A stretch of 64,000 nucleotides of DNA from Reyranella sp. (GTDB lineage: Bacteria > Pseudomonadota > Alphaproteobacteria > Reyranellales > Reyranellaceae). The DNA lies in NCBI GenBank assembly GCA_019750135.1, contig JAIEOV010000009.1, forward strand, positions 276,398 through 340,397. Direction: 5' to 3'. The notes beneath the pieces were generated by a model that was not told the origin of the DNA, ran no database searches, and saw only the letters and a list, made by a program, of their open reading frames with translations. This document shows, one piece after another, positions 20,331 to 29,718 of the stretch; the first letter of the stretch is position 1, and each line of letters opens with the position of its first letter. The translations under genes were made by a program, and so were the position numbers.

Positions 20331-20789
20331 ATGATGGTTCGCCCGGGACGGATGCCGTGGCGCCGCCTGCTGACGGCGGCACTGTCGGTGATCGCGATCT
20401 TCTTCTACTGGACGCAGGTCAGCGAGCGCGGACAGCACGACGTCGTACGCAGCGCCGCGGCCACCGAGGTCGCGCAGCTCGAGGCGCGTAGCTTCGGACC
20501 GACCATCGGTTTTGCCGACCAGCGCCGGCTCGACGAGCATTTCGAGAAGCATGGCTCGGAGTTCGGCCGCATCACCAAGCAGGACTATCTGCGCCAGGCC
20601 CAGCTGCTGCGCGATACCAAGGTCGGCGGGCCTGTGCTCGAAGCCGTCCGACGCGACGGCGTCGTCACGCGCTACGACCAGCAGACCGGCGCCTTCATTG
20701 CCTTCAACCCCAACGGCGTCATCCGCACCTTCTTCAAGCCCAACGACGGCGAGCGCTACTGGAAGCGCCAGGCGGAGCGTGGGGAATGA
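20331..20789 (+). CDS. Membrane-anchored protein with BECR-like (EndoU/RelE-type) nuclease domain
   Basis: About 152 residues from the ATG four bases after the puuD stop (the track start lies inside puuD). A basic start (RPGRMPWRRLL) leads into one hydrophobic helix (LTAALSVIAIFFYW). A compact C-terminal domain follows with LDEHFEKHGSEFG, VTRYDQQTGAFIAF and IRTFFKPNDGE. That pattern resembles toxin-type Barnase/EndoU/ColicinE5/RelE-like nucleases found at the ends of polymorphic toxins. The next gene overlaps its stop (ATGA), as toxin and immunity genes often do. Family placement is by eye and moderate. Confidence 0.6.
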   Translation: MMVRPGRMPWRRLLTAALSVIAIFFYWTQVSERGQHDVVRSAAATEVAQLEARSFGPTIGFADQRRLDEHFEKHGSEFGRITKQDYLRQAQLLRDTKVGGPVLEAVRRDGVVTRYDQQTGAFIAFNPNGVIRTFFKPNDGERYWKRQAERGE

Positions 20790-21163
20790 AACCACCGCCG
20801 CCGCCCGGCCCGCCCGACGTCGCCGACTTGCGCGAGCTTGTCGATCAGTGGGCCGAATTCACGACCGACCTGGCGAAGGGCTACAGCTTCGACCTCGACA
20901 ACTGGCTGAACGACGTCGACGTGCGCGAGCTGATCCTCGAAGCGTTGCCGATGTTCAGCAGCGAGGAAATGGGCGAGCACGCTTTGAAGCTCGAGCAGGC
21001 CGACAAGGCGTTCCTGGCGGCGACCCGCGACTTCAAGAAGTGCGTCTGGGGCAAGGGCACGGCGCGCAAGGAGAAATGGACGCCGCAGAAGAACTGGTGG
21101 TACTTCCGCACGCCACTCAGTTCGAACGGCCAGCTCGAGGACGAGCTGGCGACAATCCGTTGA
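20786..21163 (+). CDS. Small hypothetical protein, possible immunity partner
   Basis: 125 residues with no family I recognise. It has a proline run at the start (PPPPPGPP), then a mostly helical, acidic first half (DNWLNDVDVRELILEALPMF) and an aromatic C-terminal half (KWTPQKNWWYFRTP). There is no signal or membrane helix, so it should be cytoplasmic. Its start overlaps the stop of the nuclease-like gene by four bases, so the two are translationally coupled. That layout is the only reason to suggest an immunity or antidote role. Confidence 0.6.
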   Translation: MKPPPPPGPPDVADLRELVDQWAEFTTDLAKGYSFDLDNWLNDVDVRELILEALPMFSSEEMGEHALKLEQADKAFLAATRDFKKCVWGKGTARKEKWTPQKNWWYFRTPLSSNGQLEDELATIR

Positions 21164-21173
21164 ACAACGCCTG

Positions 21174-21944
<771 letters not shown>

Positions 21945-22967
21945 ATGCGGGCGTTGGTTTGCGAAGCTTATGGGCCGATCGAAAATCTGAAGATTGCCGA
22001 CGTGCCGGTGCCGGAACCCAAGGCGGGCGAGGTGCTGCTGCGCGTCGGCGCGGCCGGCGTCAGCTTCGCCGCCATGCTGGGGGTGCAGGGCAAGCACCAG
22101 AACAAGCCGCCCCTGCCCTACGTTCCCGGCAACGAGATGGCCGGCCACATCGTCAAGCTGGGCGCCGGCGTCACCGATCTGTCGGTCGGCCAGCGGATAG
22201 CGACCGGGGTGAGCCAGGGCGCCTTTGCCGAATACGCCGTGGCGACGGCGGCGAATGTCGTGCCGATCCCCGAGACCATGCCCTATGCGCAAGCGACAAA
22301 CTTCCCAACGCTGTATCCGACGGCGTACGGCGCGCTGAAATGGAAGGCCGACATGCAGCCCGGCGAGGTGTTGCTGGTGCATGGCGCAGGCGGCGGTTCG
22401 GGCCTGACGGCGATCGAGGTCGGCAAGGCGATGGGCGCGATCGTCATCGCCTCGGCCGGCGGCGCCGACAAGCTGGCCGCCGCCAAGGAAGCAGGAGCCG
22501 ATCATCTGATCGACTATCGTTCGGAAGATCTTCGCGGCCGCGTGCTGGAGCTGACCGGCGGCCGCGGCGCCGACGTCATCTACGACCCGGTCGGCGGATC
22601 GGCGTTCGACATCTCGCTGCGCTGCGTGGCGCCGGAGGGTCGGTTGATCCCCATGGGTTTTGCCAGCGGCACCATTCCGCAGATCCCGGCCAACATCCTG
22701 CTGGTCAAGAATGTGACAGTGATCGGCTTCTACTACGGCTACTACACGGGCTGGGGCGGCCGCAGCGAGCCGAGCGAGAAGGACATGGCTTCGTTGGCCA
22801 AGCGCCGGGCCATGGTGGCGGCGGCGCAGGCCGAGCTGATGCGCTGGTTCACCGAGGACAAGCTCAGGGCCACGATCGCCGGCACTTTTGACCTCGCCGA
22901 CTGGGTCCAGGGCTTCAAGCTGATCGAGGAGCGGACGGTGGTCGGCAAGGCCGTTCTTGTCCCCTGA
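21945..22967 (+). CDS. NADPH:quinone oxidoreductase-like MDR family protein
   Basis: 340 residues of the zinc-free medium-chain dehydrogenase/reductase family. The N-terminal GroES-like domain has PYVPGNEMAGHIVKLG, and the Rossmann domain has the dinucleotide motif VHGAGGGSGLTAIEVGKAMGA (about 145-165). The end includes the quinone-oxidoreductase block GFYYGYYTGWG. Its ATG starts on the base after the crotonase TGA, so the pair is one unit. A role as an enoyl-CoA or quinone reductase is plausible. Confidence 0.87.
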   Translation: MRALVCEAYGPIENLKIADVPVPEPKAGEVLLRVGAAGVSFAAMLGVQGKHQNKPPLPYVPGNEMAGHIVKLGAGVTDLSVGQRIATGVSQGAFAEYAVATAANVVPIPETMPYAQATNFPTLYPTAYGALKWKADMQPGEVLLVHGAGGGSGLTAIEVGKAMGAIVIASAGGADKLAAAKEAGADHLIDYRSEDLRGRVLELTGGRGADVIYDPVGGSAFDISLRCVAPEGRLIPMGFASGTIPQIPANILLVKNVTVIGFYYGYYTGWGGRSEPSEKDMASLAKRRAMVAAAQAELMRWFTEDKLRATIAGTFDLADWVQGFKLIEERTVVGKAVLVP

Positions 22968-23011
22968 GGAGAGGCTTGTCTGCCGGCGGCTTTCCGGCAT
23001 AGTTCGCAGAC

Positions 23012-23404
23012 ATGCCGGTGCAGTGGACCGTATCCCACCCGACGCGCCTGGTGATCGCGGTCGCCAAGGGTAGCCTCCGCCTTCTCGATATCGAGCACTA
23101 CCTCGATGGCGTCATGACGGCGAATGCCATGGCGTACCGCAAGATCTTCGACATGACGCAGGCGACGCCCAATCTCAGCGATGACGAATTGATGATGTTG
23201 GGTGCGCGCATCCGCGCCTATATCCCGCTCGGGCCGATCGGCCCGTTGGCCATCGTCGCCACGACCCAGAAGAGCTACGACCAGGCCCGCATGTTCGTTG
23301 CCCTCGCTGAGGCCGATCGCCCGATCAAGATCTTCCGCGAGCTCCACCTGGCGCGGCAGTGGCTGGACGCGCCGCCGGACCGCCCCTCGGGTCCCAGCGG
23401 CTGA
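23012..23404 (+). CDS. Hypothetical protein, STAS/SpoIIAA-like size and pattern
   Basis: 130 residues, cytoplasmic, no signal. Alternating strands and helices (RLVIAVAKGSLRLLDIEHYLDGV, then KIFDMTQATPNLSDDELMML) resemble small SpoIIAA/STAS-like proteins, which can bind lipids or partners. The resemblance is weak and I do not assign a function. It follows the quinone-oxidoreductase gene by 44 bases and ends two bases before the convergent LysE gene. Confidence 0.6.
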   Translation: MPVQWTVSHPTRLVIAVAKGSLRLLDIEHYLDGVMTANAMAYRKIFDMTQATPNLSDDELMMLGARIRAYIPLGPIGPLAIVATTQKSYDQARMFVALAEADRPIKIFRELHLARQWLDAPPDRPSGPSG

Positions 23405-23406
23405 GC

Positions 23407-24042
23407 TCAGGTCCGACGCAGCACGCTGCCGAATATCGCGGCGCTGAACCCCAACAAGGCAAAGCCCGACGCCGTCTGCACCGCCGACCGGAAGCGCCGC
23501 GCACCGAGCCGTGATTGCACCGCGGCGGCGAACAGGGCGTAACCGAAATGGACAGTGCCAACGACGACGATGAGTGTCGCGAACAGGGGTGCGAATTGCG
23601 GCAGCAGCGGCTGCTCGTGATGCAGGAAGTTGGGAAAGAGCGCGGCCAGAAAGAAGACCGAGCCGAGGTTCGTCGCGCTGACGAAGAACGCCTGGAGATA
23701 GCGCCGGACCGGGCCGGCAGCGTCCACCGGCTGGTCCGCGACGACGGCGCCTCCTCGCGACCGCCAGGCATTGCGCAGGGCCTTGATGCCGACGTACGCG
23801 AGATAGGCCGCGCCGATGACCCGCAGCCCATCGTAGGCCGCCGGTACACTCATCAGCACTGCGCTGACCCCAGCGGCGGCCGCCACCGCCACGAGGAAAA
23901 GCAGGGAGATGTTGCCGAGGATGGTCGGGCCGATGCGCAGCAGCCCGAAGCTCAGCGTGTGATTGACGACCAGGATGACATTGGGGCCGGGCGAGACGGA
24001 GGCCAGCGCGATGACGCCGGCAAACACGACGAGTTCGTTCAA
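23407..24042 (-). CDS. LysE/RhtB-family exporter
   Basis: 211-residue inner-membrane protein with six predicted helices. It has the family N-terminal motif SPGPNVILVVNHTLSFG and GAAYLAYVGIKALR. The family exports amino acids or related metabolites. Its start overlaps the stop of the upstream dioxygenase gene by four bases, so it is the last gene of a crotonase-PhyH-LysE unit. The substrate cannot be read from the sequence. Confidence 0.9.
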   Translation of the reverse strand: MNELVVFAGVIALASVSPGPNVILVVNHTLSFGLLRIGPTILGNISLLFLVAVAAAAGVSAVLMSVPAAYDGLRVIGAAYLAYVGIKALRNAWRSRGGAVVADQPVDAAGPVRRYLQAFFVSATNLGSVFFLAALFPNFLHHEQPLLPQFAPLFATLIVVVGTVHFGYALFAAAVQSRLGARRFRSAVQTASGFALLGFSAAIFGSVLRRT

Positions 24043-24851
24043 GCGGACAACACCTTAGGAAACATTTCACATTCGAGCCTGTCGCCGGGCTCGAGCCCGT
24101 GCCCGTCGAGCGGCGGCGAGATCTGGCCGACGCGGGCGGCGTAGCGCGCATCGTCGCCGCACCAGCGCGTGGCCCAGGCGCGGCGCCGGCGCGAGGTCGA
24201 GAGGTTGCCCGACGCGCCGTGCAAGGTGAGCGCATGGAAGGCGATGACGTCGCCCGGTTCCATGTCCCAGGCGAGGAATTCGTGGCGATCGCGCTCGGCG
24301 TCTAGGTCGGGCAGCGGCTCGAAACGCGGATCGGAGACCACGAGGTCGACGCCGCCCTGCCGGAAGAACTTGGGTTGGAACCACCGGCCCCAGCGATGCG
24401 AGCCCTTCACGTATTCGACGCAGGTCGCGCGATCGACCGGATCGAGCGGCAACCACAGCGAGACGATCTGCTCGCCGTCGATCGGATAGTACGGCTGGTC
24501 GTGATGCCAGGGCGTGCGCTCGCGCGTGCCCGGCTCCTTCACCAGGAGGTGATCGTGATAGTAGACGACCTCGCGCGAGCCCATGAGCCGGGCCGCGATC
24601 TGGTGCGCCGGCGAGCGATAGACGAAGTCGCGGGCGGCCGCATGGCGTTGCCAGAGCTGGAAGTCGACGAAGAAGAGCCCCGGCGCCCCTTGCGGCGTGT
24701 TGCGCCGGACCATGGGGCCGGGGCTTGCCATGTCGGCATCGATCGCCCCGCGCAAGCGTTCGATCCAATCGAGCGAAAAGGCGCCGCGCAGGCAGATCGC
24801 ACCGTCGGTGCGGTAACGCGCGACCTCGTCGTCGGTCGGCAGGCCGGTCAT
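24039..24851 (-). CDS. Phytanoyl-CoA dioxygenase (PhyH) family protein
   Basis: Non-haem Fe(II)/2-oxoglutarate oxygenase fold, 270 residues. The iron site is visible as HxD in PWHHDQPYYPIDG and the distal His in FHALTLHGASGN, with a 2-oxoglutarate-binding Arg expected just after (STSRRRRAW). It hydroxylates an unknown small substrate. It overlaps the upstream crotonase stop by one base and the downstream LysE start by four, so all three are tightly coupled. Confidence 0.88.
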   Translation of the reverse strand: MTGLPTDDEVARYRTDGAICLRGAFSLDWIERLRGAIDADMASPGPMVRRNTPQGAPGLFFVDFQLWQRHAAARDFVYRSPAHQIAARLMGSREVVYYHDHLLVKEPGTRERTPWHHDQPYYPIDGEQIVSLWLPLDPVDRATCVEYVKGSHRWGRWFQPKFFRQGGVDLVVSDPRFEPLPDLDAERDRHEFLAWDMEPGDVIAFHALTLHGASGNLSTSRRRRAWATRWCGDDARYAARVGQISPPLDGHGLEPGDRLECEMFPKVLSA

Positions 24852-25642
24852 CAGATATCCCCGAAATTGCCGCCGCGGCCCTTGCCGTCGGCGAAGCGAG
24901 CGGCGCCCGAGCGAGCTTCAGCCTGCAGGGCCGGCACGCCGCGCCGCGCTTCGTTGACCAGCGACGGCCCGACCTCCAGCGCCCACTGCTCGTGGGACGA
25001 CAGGCGATCGGAGCGCATGCAGATCTGGGGGAAGCGGGCGAGCTGCTCGGCAAGCGTGACCGCCTCGGTCAGGGCTTGGCCTTCGGGAACCAGGCGATTG
25101 GCCAGGCCCCAGTCGAACGCCTCGCGTGCATCGACCTCGCGACCGGTCAGGATCATGTCCAGCGCGCGGCTGTGGCCGATCAGGCGTGGCAGGCGCACCG
25201 TGCCGCCGTCGACCAGCGGCACGCCCCAACGCCGGCAGAAGACGCCGAACTTTGCGCTTTCCGAGGCCACGCGCATGTCGCACCACAGCGCCAGCTCGAG
25301 GCCACCCGCCACGGCATAGCCCTCGACCGCGGCGATCACCGGCTTGGAGAGCAGATGCCGCGTCGGCCCCATCGGCCCCGGGCCTTCGACATTACGCAGC
25401 GCTCGCGCCGATGCGTCGTCCGGGGTGCGGCCCGCCGCCAGCTTGAGGTCGTAGCCGGCGCAGAAGGTGCCGCCGCGGCCGGTCAGGATCGCCACCGACT
25501 GGCTCTCGTCGGCATCGAAAGCAAGGAAAGCGTCGCGCAACAGCACCGCGGTTTCCGGATCGACGGCATTGCGCGCTTCCTTGAAGCGGTCGATGGCGAC
25601 GATCGTGATCGGCCCTTGCTTGTCGACGGCGACCTTGGCCAT
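24851..25642 (-). CDS. Enoyl-CoA hydratase/isomerase family protein (second crotonase paralogue)
   Basis: 263 residues. The oxyanion-hole segments are GRGGTFCAGYDLKLA and AVEGYAVAGGLELALW. As in the 21174 paralogue, the usual catalytic-Glu region is replaced by FCRRWGVPLVDGGTVRLPR. It lies just downstream of a MaoC-like gene (15-base gap) and overlaps the dioxygenase gene, suggesting a joint pathway acting on a CoA thioester. Confidence 0.88.
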   Translation of the reverse strand: MAKVAVDKQGPITIVAIDRFKEARNAVDPETAVLLRDAFLAFDADESQSVAILTGRGGTFCAGYDLKLAAGRTPDDASARALRNVEGPGPMGPTRHLLSKPVIAAVEGYAVAGGLELALWCDMRVASESAKFGVFCRRWGVPLVDGGTVRLPRLIGHSRALDMILTGREVDAREAFDWGLANRLVPEGQALTEAVTLAEQLARFPQICMRSDRLSSHEQWALEVGPSLVNEARRGVPALQAEARSGAARFADGKGRGGNFGDI

Positions 25643-25657
25643 GTGCGCCTCCCGCTG

Positions 25658-26116
25658 CTAACGCCCCTGCATCATGCGCAACGGCGTGTAGATCAGGACC
25701 GTTTCGCCAGTCTGCTTTTTCACGACGTTCGTGGTGCGCACCAGCGCCCGCATCGGATCCTTGGACGTCGGCCGGATCTCGGTGAGCTCGATCTCGACAT
25801 GGATCGTGTCGCCAACGTAGGTCGGCCCCTTGATGTCGAAGCCCATCGACAGGAAGGCGAGCCCCGTGCCCTGCAGGGTCGTCGGGATCACCAGTCCCTC
25901 GGCCATGGAATAGACCAGAGCGCCCGGTACGGGATGGCCGCCACGCATCGGCGCGTGCTCCTTCACGTACTCCTTGTTGGTGAACAATTCCTCGGAAAAG
26001 CCGCAAAGAGTGACGAAGCTCAACAGATCAGCTTCGAATAAGGTCCGACCATAGGTGACGAACCGGTCGCCGATCTTGAGCTCGCGCCAGTTCCAGCCCT
26101 CGCCGAGCTGCTTCAT
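25658..26116 (-). CDS. MaoC-like hot-dog fold protein
   Basis: About 152 residues from the ATG at 26116; the track's longer start crosses the neighbouring gene. The MaoC pattern is visible: FVTYGRTLFEADLLSF, a central helix with GGHPVPGALVYSMAEGL, and strands VGDTIHVEIELTEIRPT. The family includes (R)-enoyl-CoA hydratases and acyl-CoA-binding relatives. It is the upstream member of the crotonase-PhyH-LysE run. Confidence 0.85.
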   Translation of the reverse strand: MKQLGEGWNWRELKIGDRFVTYGRTLFEADLLSFVTLCGFSEELFTNKEYVKEHAPMRGGHPVPGALVYSMAEGLVIPTTLQGTGLAFLSMGFDIKGPTYVGDTIHVEIELTEIRPTSKDPMRALVRTTNVVKKQTGETVLIYTPLRMMQGR

Positions 26117-26127
26117 GGTCGCGGCCG

Positions 26128-26313
26128 TCAATGGGCGTGGGCGCCAGGCTTGGCGCCCTCGGCCAGCACATAGAGCCTGCTGCAATAGGGGCACTCCACC
26201 CGCCCCTCTTCGCCCAGGTTGAGATAGACTTTAGGATGGCCCAAGGCGCCGCCGCCGCCATCGCAAGCGACTCGGTCAGTATCGACAGTGATGACTTCAA
26301 ACGGCTCGGTCAC
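26128..26313 (-). CDS. Zinc-finger domain protein (zf-CHCC, NDUFS6-like)
   Basis: About 61 residues. Conserved strand [19 protein letters not shown] and C-P-Y-C-S-R-L-Y give a Cys-His-Cys-Cys zinc site, as in the small CHCC proteins found beside respiratory genes in alphaproteobacteria. GTG at 26313 has GAGGAG upstream and starts at VTEPFEV; the track's 86-residue version extends too far. It overlaps the 5' end of the opposite lipoprotein gene. Confidence 0.85.
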   Translation of the reverse strand: MTEPFEVITVDTDRVACDGGGGALGHPKVYLNLGEEGRVECPYCSRLYVLAEGAKPGAHAH

Positions 26314-27367
26314 GATCTCACTCCTCTCGCGGTTGGCGATGATAGCGGCCATGGCGGCCCTGGTCATGCTTTCCGCCTGCGCCCCCACCGTTCAGCCCAC
26401 AGTTTCGGGCAACGGATCGGCGGGAAACGGATCGACCCATGCACCTACCCTCACGTCGGACCGTTATGTCGCAGCCGACGGCACGTCGCTACCGGTCGCC
26501 GTCTGGCCGGCCGCCGCCAACAAGTCGGAGGGGCGGAAGCCGAAGGCCGTGATCCTGGGCCTGCACGGCTTCGGCGACTATCGCAAGGCGTGGGACGAGC
26601 CGGCGGAGATCTGGGCCAAGGACGGCATCACCACCTATTCCTATGACCAGCGTGGCTTCGGCAGCAGCCCGACGCGCGGCCGCTGGCCCGGCACCGAGGC
26701 CCTGGTCGACGACGCCAAGACGATGATTTCGCTGCTGCGCGCCCGCTATCCCGGTGTGCCGGTCTATCTTGCCGGCGAAAGCATGGGTGGCGCGGTGGCG
26801 CTGGTCGCGGAGGACCAGGGTGCGCAGATCGACGGGCTGATCCTGCTCGCGACGGCGCTGCGCTCGCGCGACACGTTCGGTCCGGTGGCGACCGCCGGCC
26901 TGTGGTTCTTCGCCCATACCATCCCGTGGTTTCCATCCGGGCCGACCTCGATCGACTACAAGCCGACCGACAATCCCAAGACGCTGGAGAAGCTGCGCAA
27001 CGATCAGCAGATGCTGCGCCAGACGCGGCTCGACATGGGCTATGGGCTGGTCGACCTGATGGATGCCGCGCGCGAGTCGGCGGCGCGCGTCCATGTCCCT
27101 TACCTGATGCTGCATGGCCTCGGCGATCGCATCATTCCACAGGAGCCGGTGAAGGCGGCCATCGAGGTCATGCCGCGCCGCCCCGATTCAAAGCTCGCCT
27201 TCTACAAGGAGGGCTACCACCTGCTGCTGCGCGACAAGGAGGGCAAGACGGTCGCGGCCGACGTCGCCGTCTGGATCGGCAATCACGACGCAGCGCTGCC
27301 CTCGGGCGCCGAGGCCGAGCGCTCTCAGCCTGAACTGGCAGCGTTGTGGGGTTCGAAGCGCCGCTAG
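26291..27367 (+). CDS. Alpha/beta hydrolase lipoprotein (monoacylglycerol-lipase-like)
   Basis: About 358 residues. A lipoprotein signal ends in the lipobox VMLSAC (Cys near residue 30), so it should be membrane anchored. A serine-hydrolase fold follows with [12 protein letters not shown], nucleophile motif GESMGG, Asp in [10 protein letters not shown] and His in [10 protein letters not shown]. The pattern fits lysophospholipase or monoacylglycerol-lipase relatives. The start is uncertain: ATG 26291 and ATG 26336 are possible, and neither has a good ribosome site. Its 5' end overlaps the divergent zinc-finger gene. Confidence 0.87.
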   Translation: MTSNGSVTISLLSRLAMIAAMAALVMLSACAPTVQPTVSGNGSAGNGSTHAPTLTSDRYVAADGTSLPVAVWPAAANKSEGRKPKAVILGLHGFGDYRKAWDEPAEIWAKDGITTYSYDQRGFGSSPTRGRWPGTEALVDDAKTMISLLRARYPGVPVYLAGESMGGAVALVAEDQGAQIDGLILLATALRSRDTFGPVATAGLWFFAHTIPWFPSGPTSIDYKPTDNPKTLEKLRNDQQMLRQTRLDMGYGLVDLMDAARESAARVHVPYLMLHGLGDRIIPQEPVKAAIEVMPRRPDSKLAFYKEGYHLLLRDKEGKTVAADVAVWIGNHDAALPSGAEAERSQPELAALWGSKRR

Positions 27368-27675
27368 GCGCCGGCGCAGCGCACCACGACCGTGCCCCTG
27401 CCGCGTACGACGCTGGCGTCGCCGCGGGTCGGCATGTTGTCCATGTTGAGCACGGTGTAGTTGCCCTTGCACATGGCCAAAGCGCGGTTCTGGCAACCGC
27501 CTGGCATGCCGCAGGTGATCTGGATCGCCTGCTTGCCGTCGGTCCAGGTGACCATCGTGGCGGTGGTGTCGGAGCTGGGATCGGGGCCTGGCTGTGTCTT
27601 GGGATCGGCGCATGCAACAGCAAGAACAGCCATGCCGAAGACAACAATCGACCGAGCCGTCGCACGCAAGACCAT
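27364..27675 (-). CDS. Small lipoprotein of unknown function
   Basis: 103 residues from ATG 27675, which has GGGGGAG upstream; the track's 157-residue start is too long. The signal MVLRATARSIVVFGMAVLAVAC ends in a lipobox with the lipidated Cys near residue 22. The mature part is short with four more Cys (CGMPGGC, MCKG, VVRCAGA), so disulfides are likely. It has no recognised family. It converges on and slightly overlaps the hydrolase stop. Confidence 0.7.
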   Translation of the reverse strand: MVLRATARSIVVFGMAVLAVACADPKTQPGPDPSSDTTATMVTWTDGKQAIQITCGMPGGCQNRALAMCKGNYTVLNMDNMPTRGDASVVRGRGTVVVRCAGA

Positions 27676-27776
27676 GTTCACTCCCCCTAGTTGCCGGTGG
27701 CCGACCGGGCATACGACAGTACCTCGCACCAGGGCGCTCGTATAGGGTCGTTGGCCATGACCCTTTGGAGAACTCG

Positions 27777-28052
27777 ATGCGAGCGGCCTGCATCGCTTGT
27801 TTGATCCTGCTGATCGCGGCATCCAGCGCGAGGGCACAGCCGACCAACGAACAGCTGGCGGCGCGCTGCGCCGAGCTCGGCGCCATTTTCGACAGGTACG
27901 GCACGCGCCGCAGCGAGGGCTCGGGCGGTCCGGACATGATCCGGCTGGGCGCCGGCATCGACTGCCAGAAAGGCCGCTATGCGCAGGGCATCAAGGCGCT
28001 GGAAGACCTGCTCAGTCGCAACCGTATCCCCTATCCGCCGGCGTCGTATTGA
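27777..28052 (+). CDS. Small secreted hypothetical protein
   Basis: 91 residues from the ATG at 27777 (TTTGGAG upstream); the track start is upstream in unrelated sequence. A Sec signal (MRAACIACLILLIAASSARA) is followed by a short helical mature protein with two Cys, including AARCAELG and GIDCQKGRYAQG. The repeated helix pattern resembles part of a TPR-like unit. Function unknown. Confidence 0.65.
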   Translation: MRAACIACLILLIAASSARAQPTNEQLAARCAELGAIFDRYGTRRSEGSGGPDMIRLGAGIDCQKGRYAQGIKALEDLLSRNRIPYPPASY

Positions 28053-28499
28053 TCACTTGAGTTCGATGACCATGGCGTCGGCGCCGAGCGACACGGCCAG
28101 GCCCTCGCGCCTCGCCTTCAGGCTCATGATCACGCCGTGGGGATTTTCGAGCCAAAGCTCGCCTCCGCCCTTGTCGCCGAATGCTGCGCCATAGCGCGCC
28201 GCTCCGTAGGCACCGGGAAACTGGCTGAGCTCGCGAAGATTGTAGACGTCGCCGGTCGCTTCCATCTTCGAGATGCCGAAACCGCCGACGCCCAGGCCGC
28301 CCGCGGAGAAGCGGTAGCTTCGGCCATGGAAGTGCAGCGTGCCCTCGCCCGCCCCGCCGCTGCCGATGAAGGCGACCTGGATCTGCTCGATGGTCACCGT
28401 GCCGCTCTTTGCCCGCTGCTGCGCCGTGGCCGGCAACCCGGCAAGCGTGAGGAACGCGCCGGCGCCGGACAACAGCCGGCGCCTCGAATGTTCATTCAT
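28053..28499 (-). CDS. Secreted hypothetical protein with twin-arginine-like signal
   Basis: 148 residues. The start NEHSRRRLLSGAGAFLTLAG followed by ATAQ fits a Tat or Sec signal cut near residue 27. The mature part is a beta-rich, glycine-rich domain (FIGSGGAGEGTLHFHGRSYRF, then GLGVGGFGISKMEATG). It resembles periplasmic proteins of unknown function in related bacteria. It ends one base after the opposite gene's stop. Confidence 0.7.
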   Translation of the reverse strand: MNEHSRRRLLSGAGAFLTLAGLPATAQQRAKSGTVTIEQIQVAFIGSGGAGEGTLHFHGRSYRFSAGGLGVGGFGISKMEATGDVYNLRELSQFPGAYGAARYGAAFGDKGGGELWLENPHGVIMSLKARREGLAVSLGADAMVIELK

Positions 28500-28500
28500 C

Positions 28501-28881
28501 TCAGCCCCCGACCACGCCCATGCTTTCGATCTCGACCACCAGGCCCGGCACGGCGAGCGCGCTCACCGCCACCAGGGTCGAGGTCACGACCGATCCCTTG
28601 AGCGCCTTGCCCAGGGCCTTCGACACCGTGCCCATGTCGCGGATGTCGGTGACGAAGATGGTCATCTGGGTGAGATCGGAGAGCTTGCAGCCGGCCTTCT
28701 TCAAAGCAGCCTCGATCTTGCGCATGGTGATAGTGGTCTGCCCGGCGGCGTCCTTGCCCTGCACCCGGCCTTTGGAATCGAGCGAGGTCGTGCCGGATAC
28801 GAAGACCAGGGGGCCGCTGCGGATCGCGCGGACATAGAAGGGAACGACTTCCGTTCCGTCAGGAAAGAGTTTCTTCGCCAT
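28501..28881 (-). CDS. RidA family protein (reactive enamine/imine deaminase type)
   Basis: About 126 residues from the ATG at 28881. The fold matches the RidA/YjgF trimer: FVSGTTSLDSKGRVQG, TTITMRKIEAALKKAGCKLSD and a C-terminal VEIESMGVV. The usual catalytic Arg near the C-terminus is not seen (VPGLVVEIE), so it may belong to a non-deaminase RidA subgroup. Divergent from the SDR gene. Confidence 0.83.
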   Translation of the reverse strand: MAKKLFPDGTEVVPFYVRAIRSGPLVFVSGTTSLDSKGRVQGKDAAGQTTITMRKIEAALKKAGCKLSDLTQMTIFVTDIRDMGTVSKALGKALKGSVVTSTLVAVSALAVPGLVVEIESMGVVGG

Positions 28882-28961
28882 GGTTTGCTCCCCTACTGTG
28901 GGCACGCAATCTAGGCGGCCAATCAGCGCCACGCAAAGCTGGCGCTACGTAAAGGAGACCT

Positions 28962-29708
28962 ATGTCGCTCGACCGCTACCGCACCGCTATCGTCACCGGC
29001 GCCAGCCGCGGCATCGGCGCCGCGATCGTCCGGCAACTGCGCATAGGCGGGTTGGATGTCTGGGCCGTTGCTCGCTCAGCCGACGATCTCAGCGAGCTGG
29101 CGCGCGAAACCGGCTGCCGGCCGCTGGCGCTCGACATCAGCCACCGCGATGCCGTGCTGAACGCCATGAGCGGCGTCGACGCCGACATCCTGGTCAACAA
29201 TGCCTCGGCCCTGGTGCGCGGCGGCCTGTCGTGGGAGACCGCACCCGACGACATCGATGCGCTGACGGCCGTGAACATCAAGGGCACGCTGAATTGTCTC
29301 GCCGCTGCGGTGCCCGGCATGAAGGCGCGCGGGCGCGGCCACATCGTCAACCTGGGTTCGATCGCAGCCGTGTCACCCCTTCCGGGCATGCCGGTCTATG
29401 CCATGACCAAGGCCGCGATCCGCAACCTCAGCCAGACGCTTCGGCTCGACCTCCATGGCACAGGCGTGCGGGTGAGCGAGATCTCGCCGGGGCGGGTCGA
29501 GACCGGCGCGCATCTCGCCCTGGCGGAAGACCCCGTGGAGGGCCGCCGCCGCTTCTATGACGCCTTCGACTGCCTGCAGCCCGACGACATCGCCGAGGCC
29601 GTCATGTTCGTGCTGGGCGCGCCGCAGCGCATGGACGTGAGCTACATGGAGATCGTGCCCACCGACCAGTCCTACGGCGGCTCGCAGTTCCACCAGCGGG
29701 CGCGCTGA
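28962..29708 (+). CDS. Short-chain dehydrogenase/reductase
   Basis: 248-residue classical SDR. It has cofactor motif TGASRGIG (about 13-20), NNAS at about 85, catalytic Ser in VNLGSIAAVS and YxxxK in YAMTKAA. The acidic residue after strand 2 is missing (VWAVARSADDL), favouring NADP. It stands alone on the plus strand behind a plain AAAGGAGA ribosome site. Substrate unknown. Confidence 0.9.
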   Translation: MSLDRYRTAIVTGASRGIGAAIVRQLRIGGLDVWAVARSADDLSELARETGCRPLALDISHRDAVLNAMSGVDADILVNNASALVRGGLSWETAPDDIDALTAVNIKGTLNCLAAAVPGMKARGRGHIVNLGSIAAVSPLPGMPVYAMTKAAIRNLSQTLRLDLHGTGVRVSEISPGRVETGAHLALAEDPVEGRRRFYDAFDCLQPDDIAEAVMFVLGAPQRMDVSYMEIVPTDQSYGGSQFHQRAR

Positions 29709-29718
29709 GCCAGACTGT

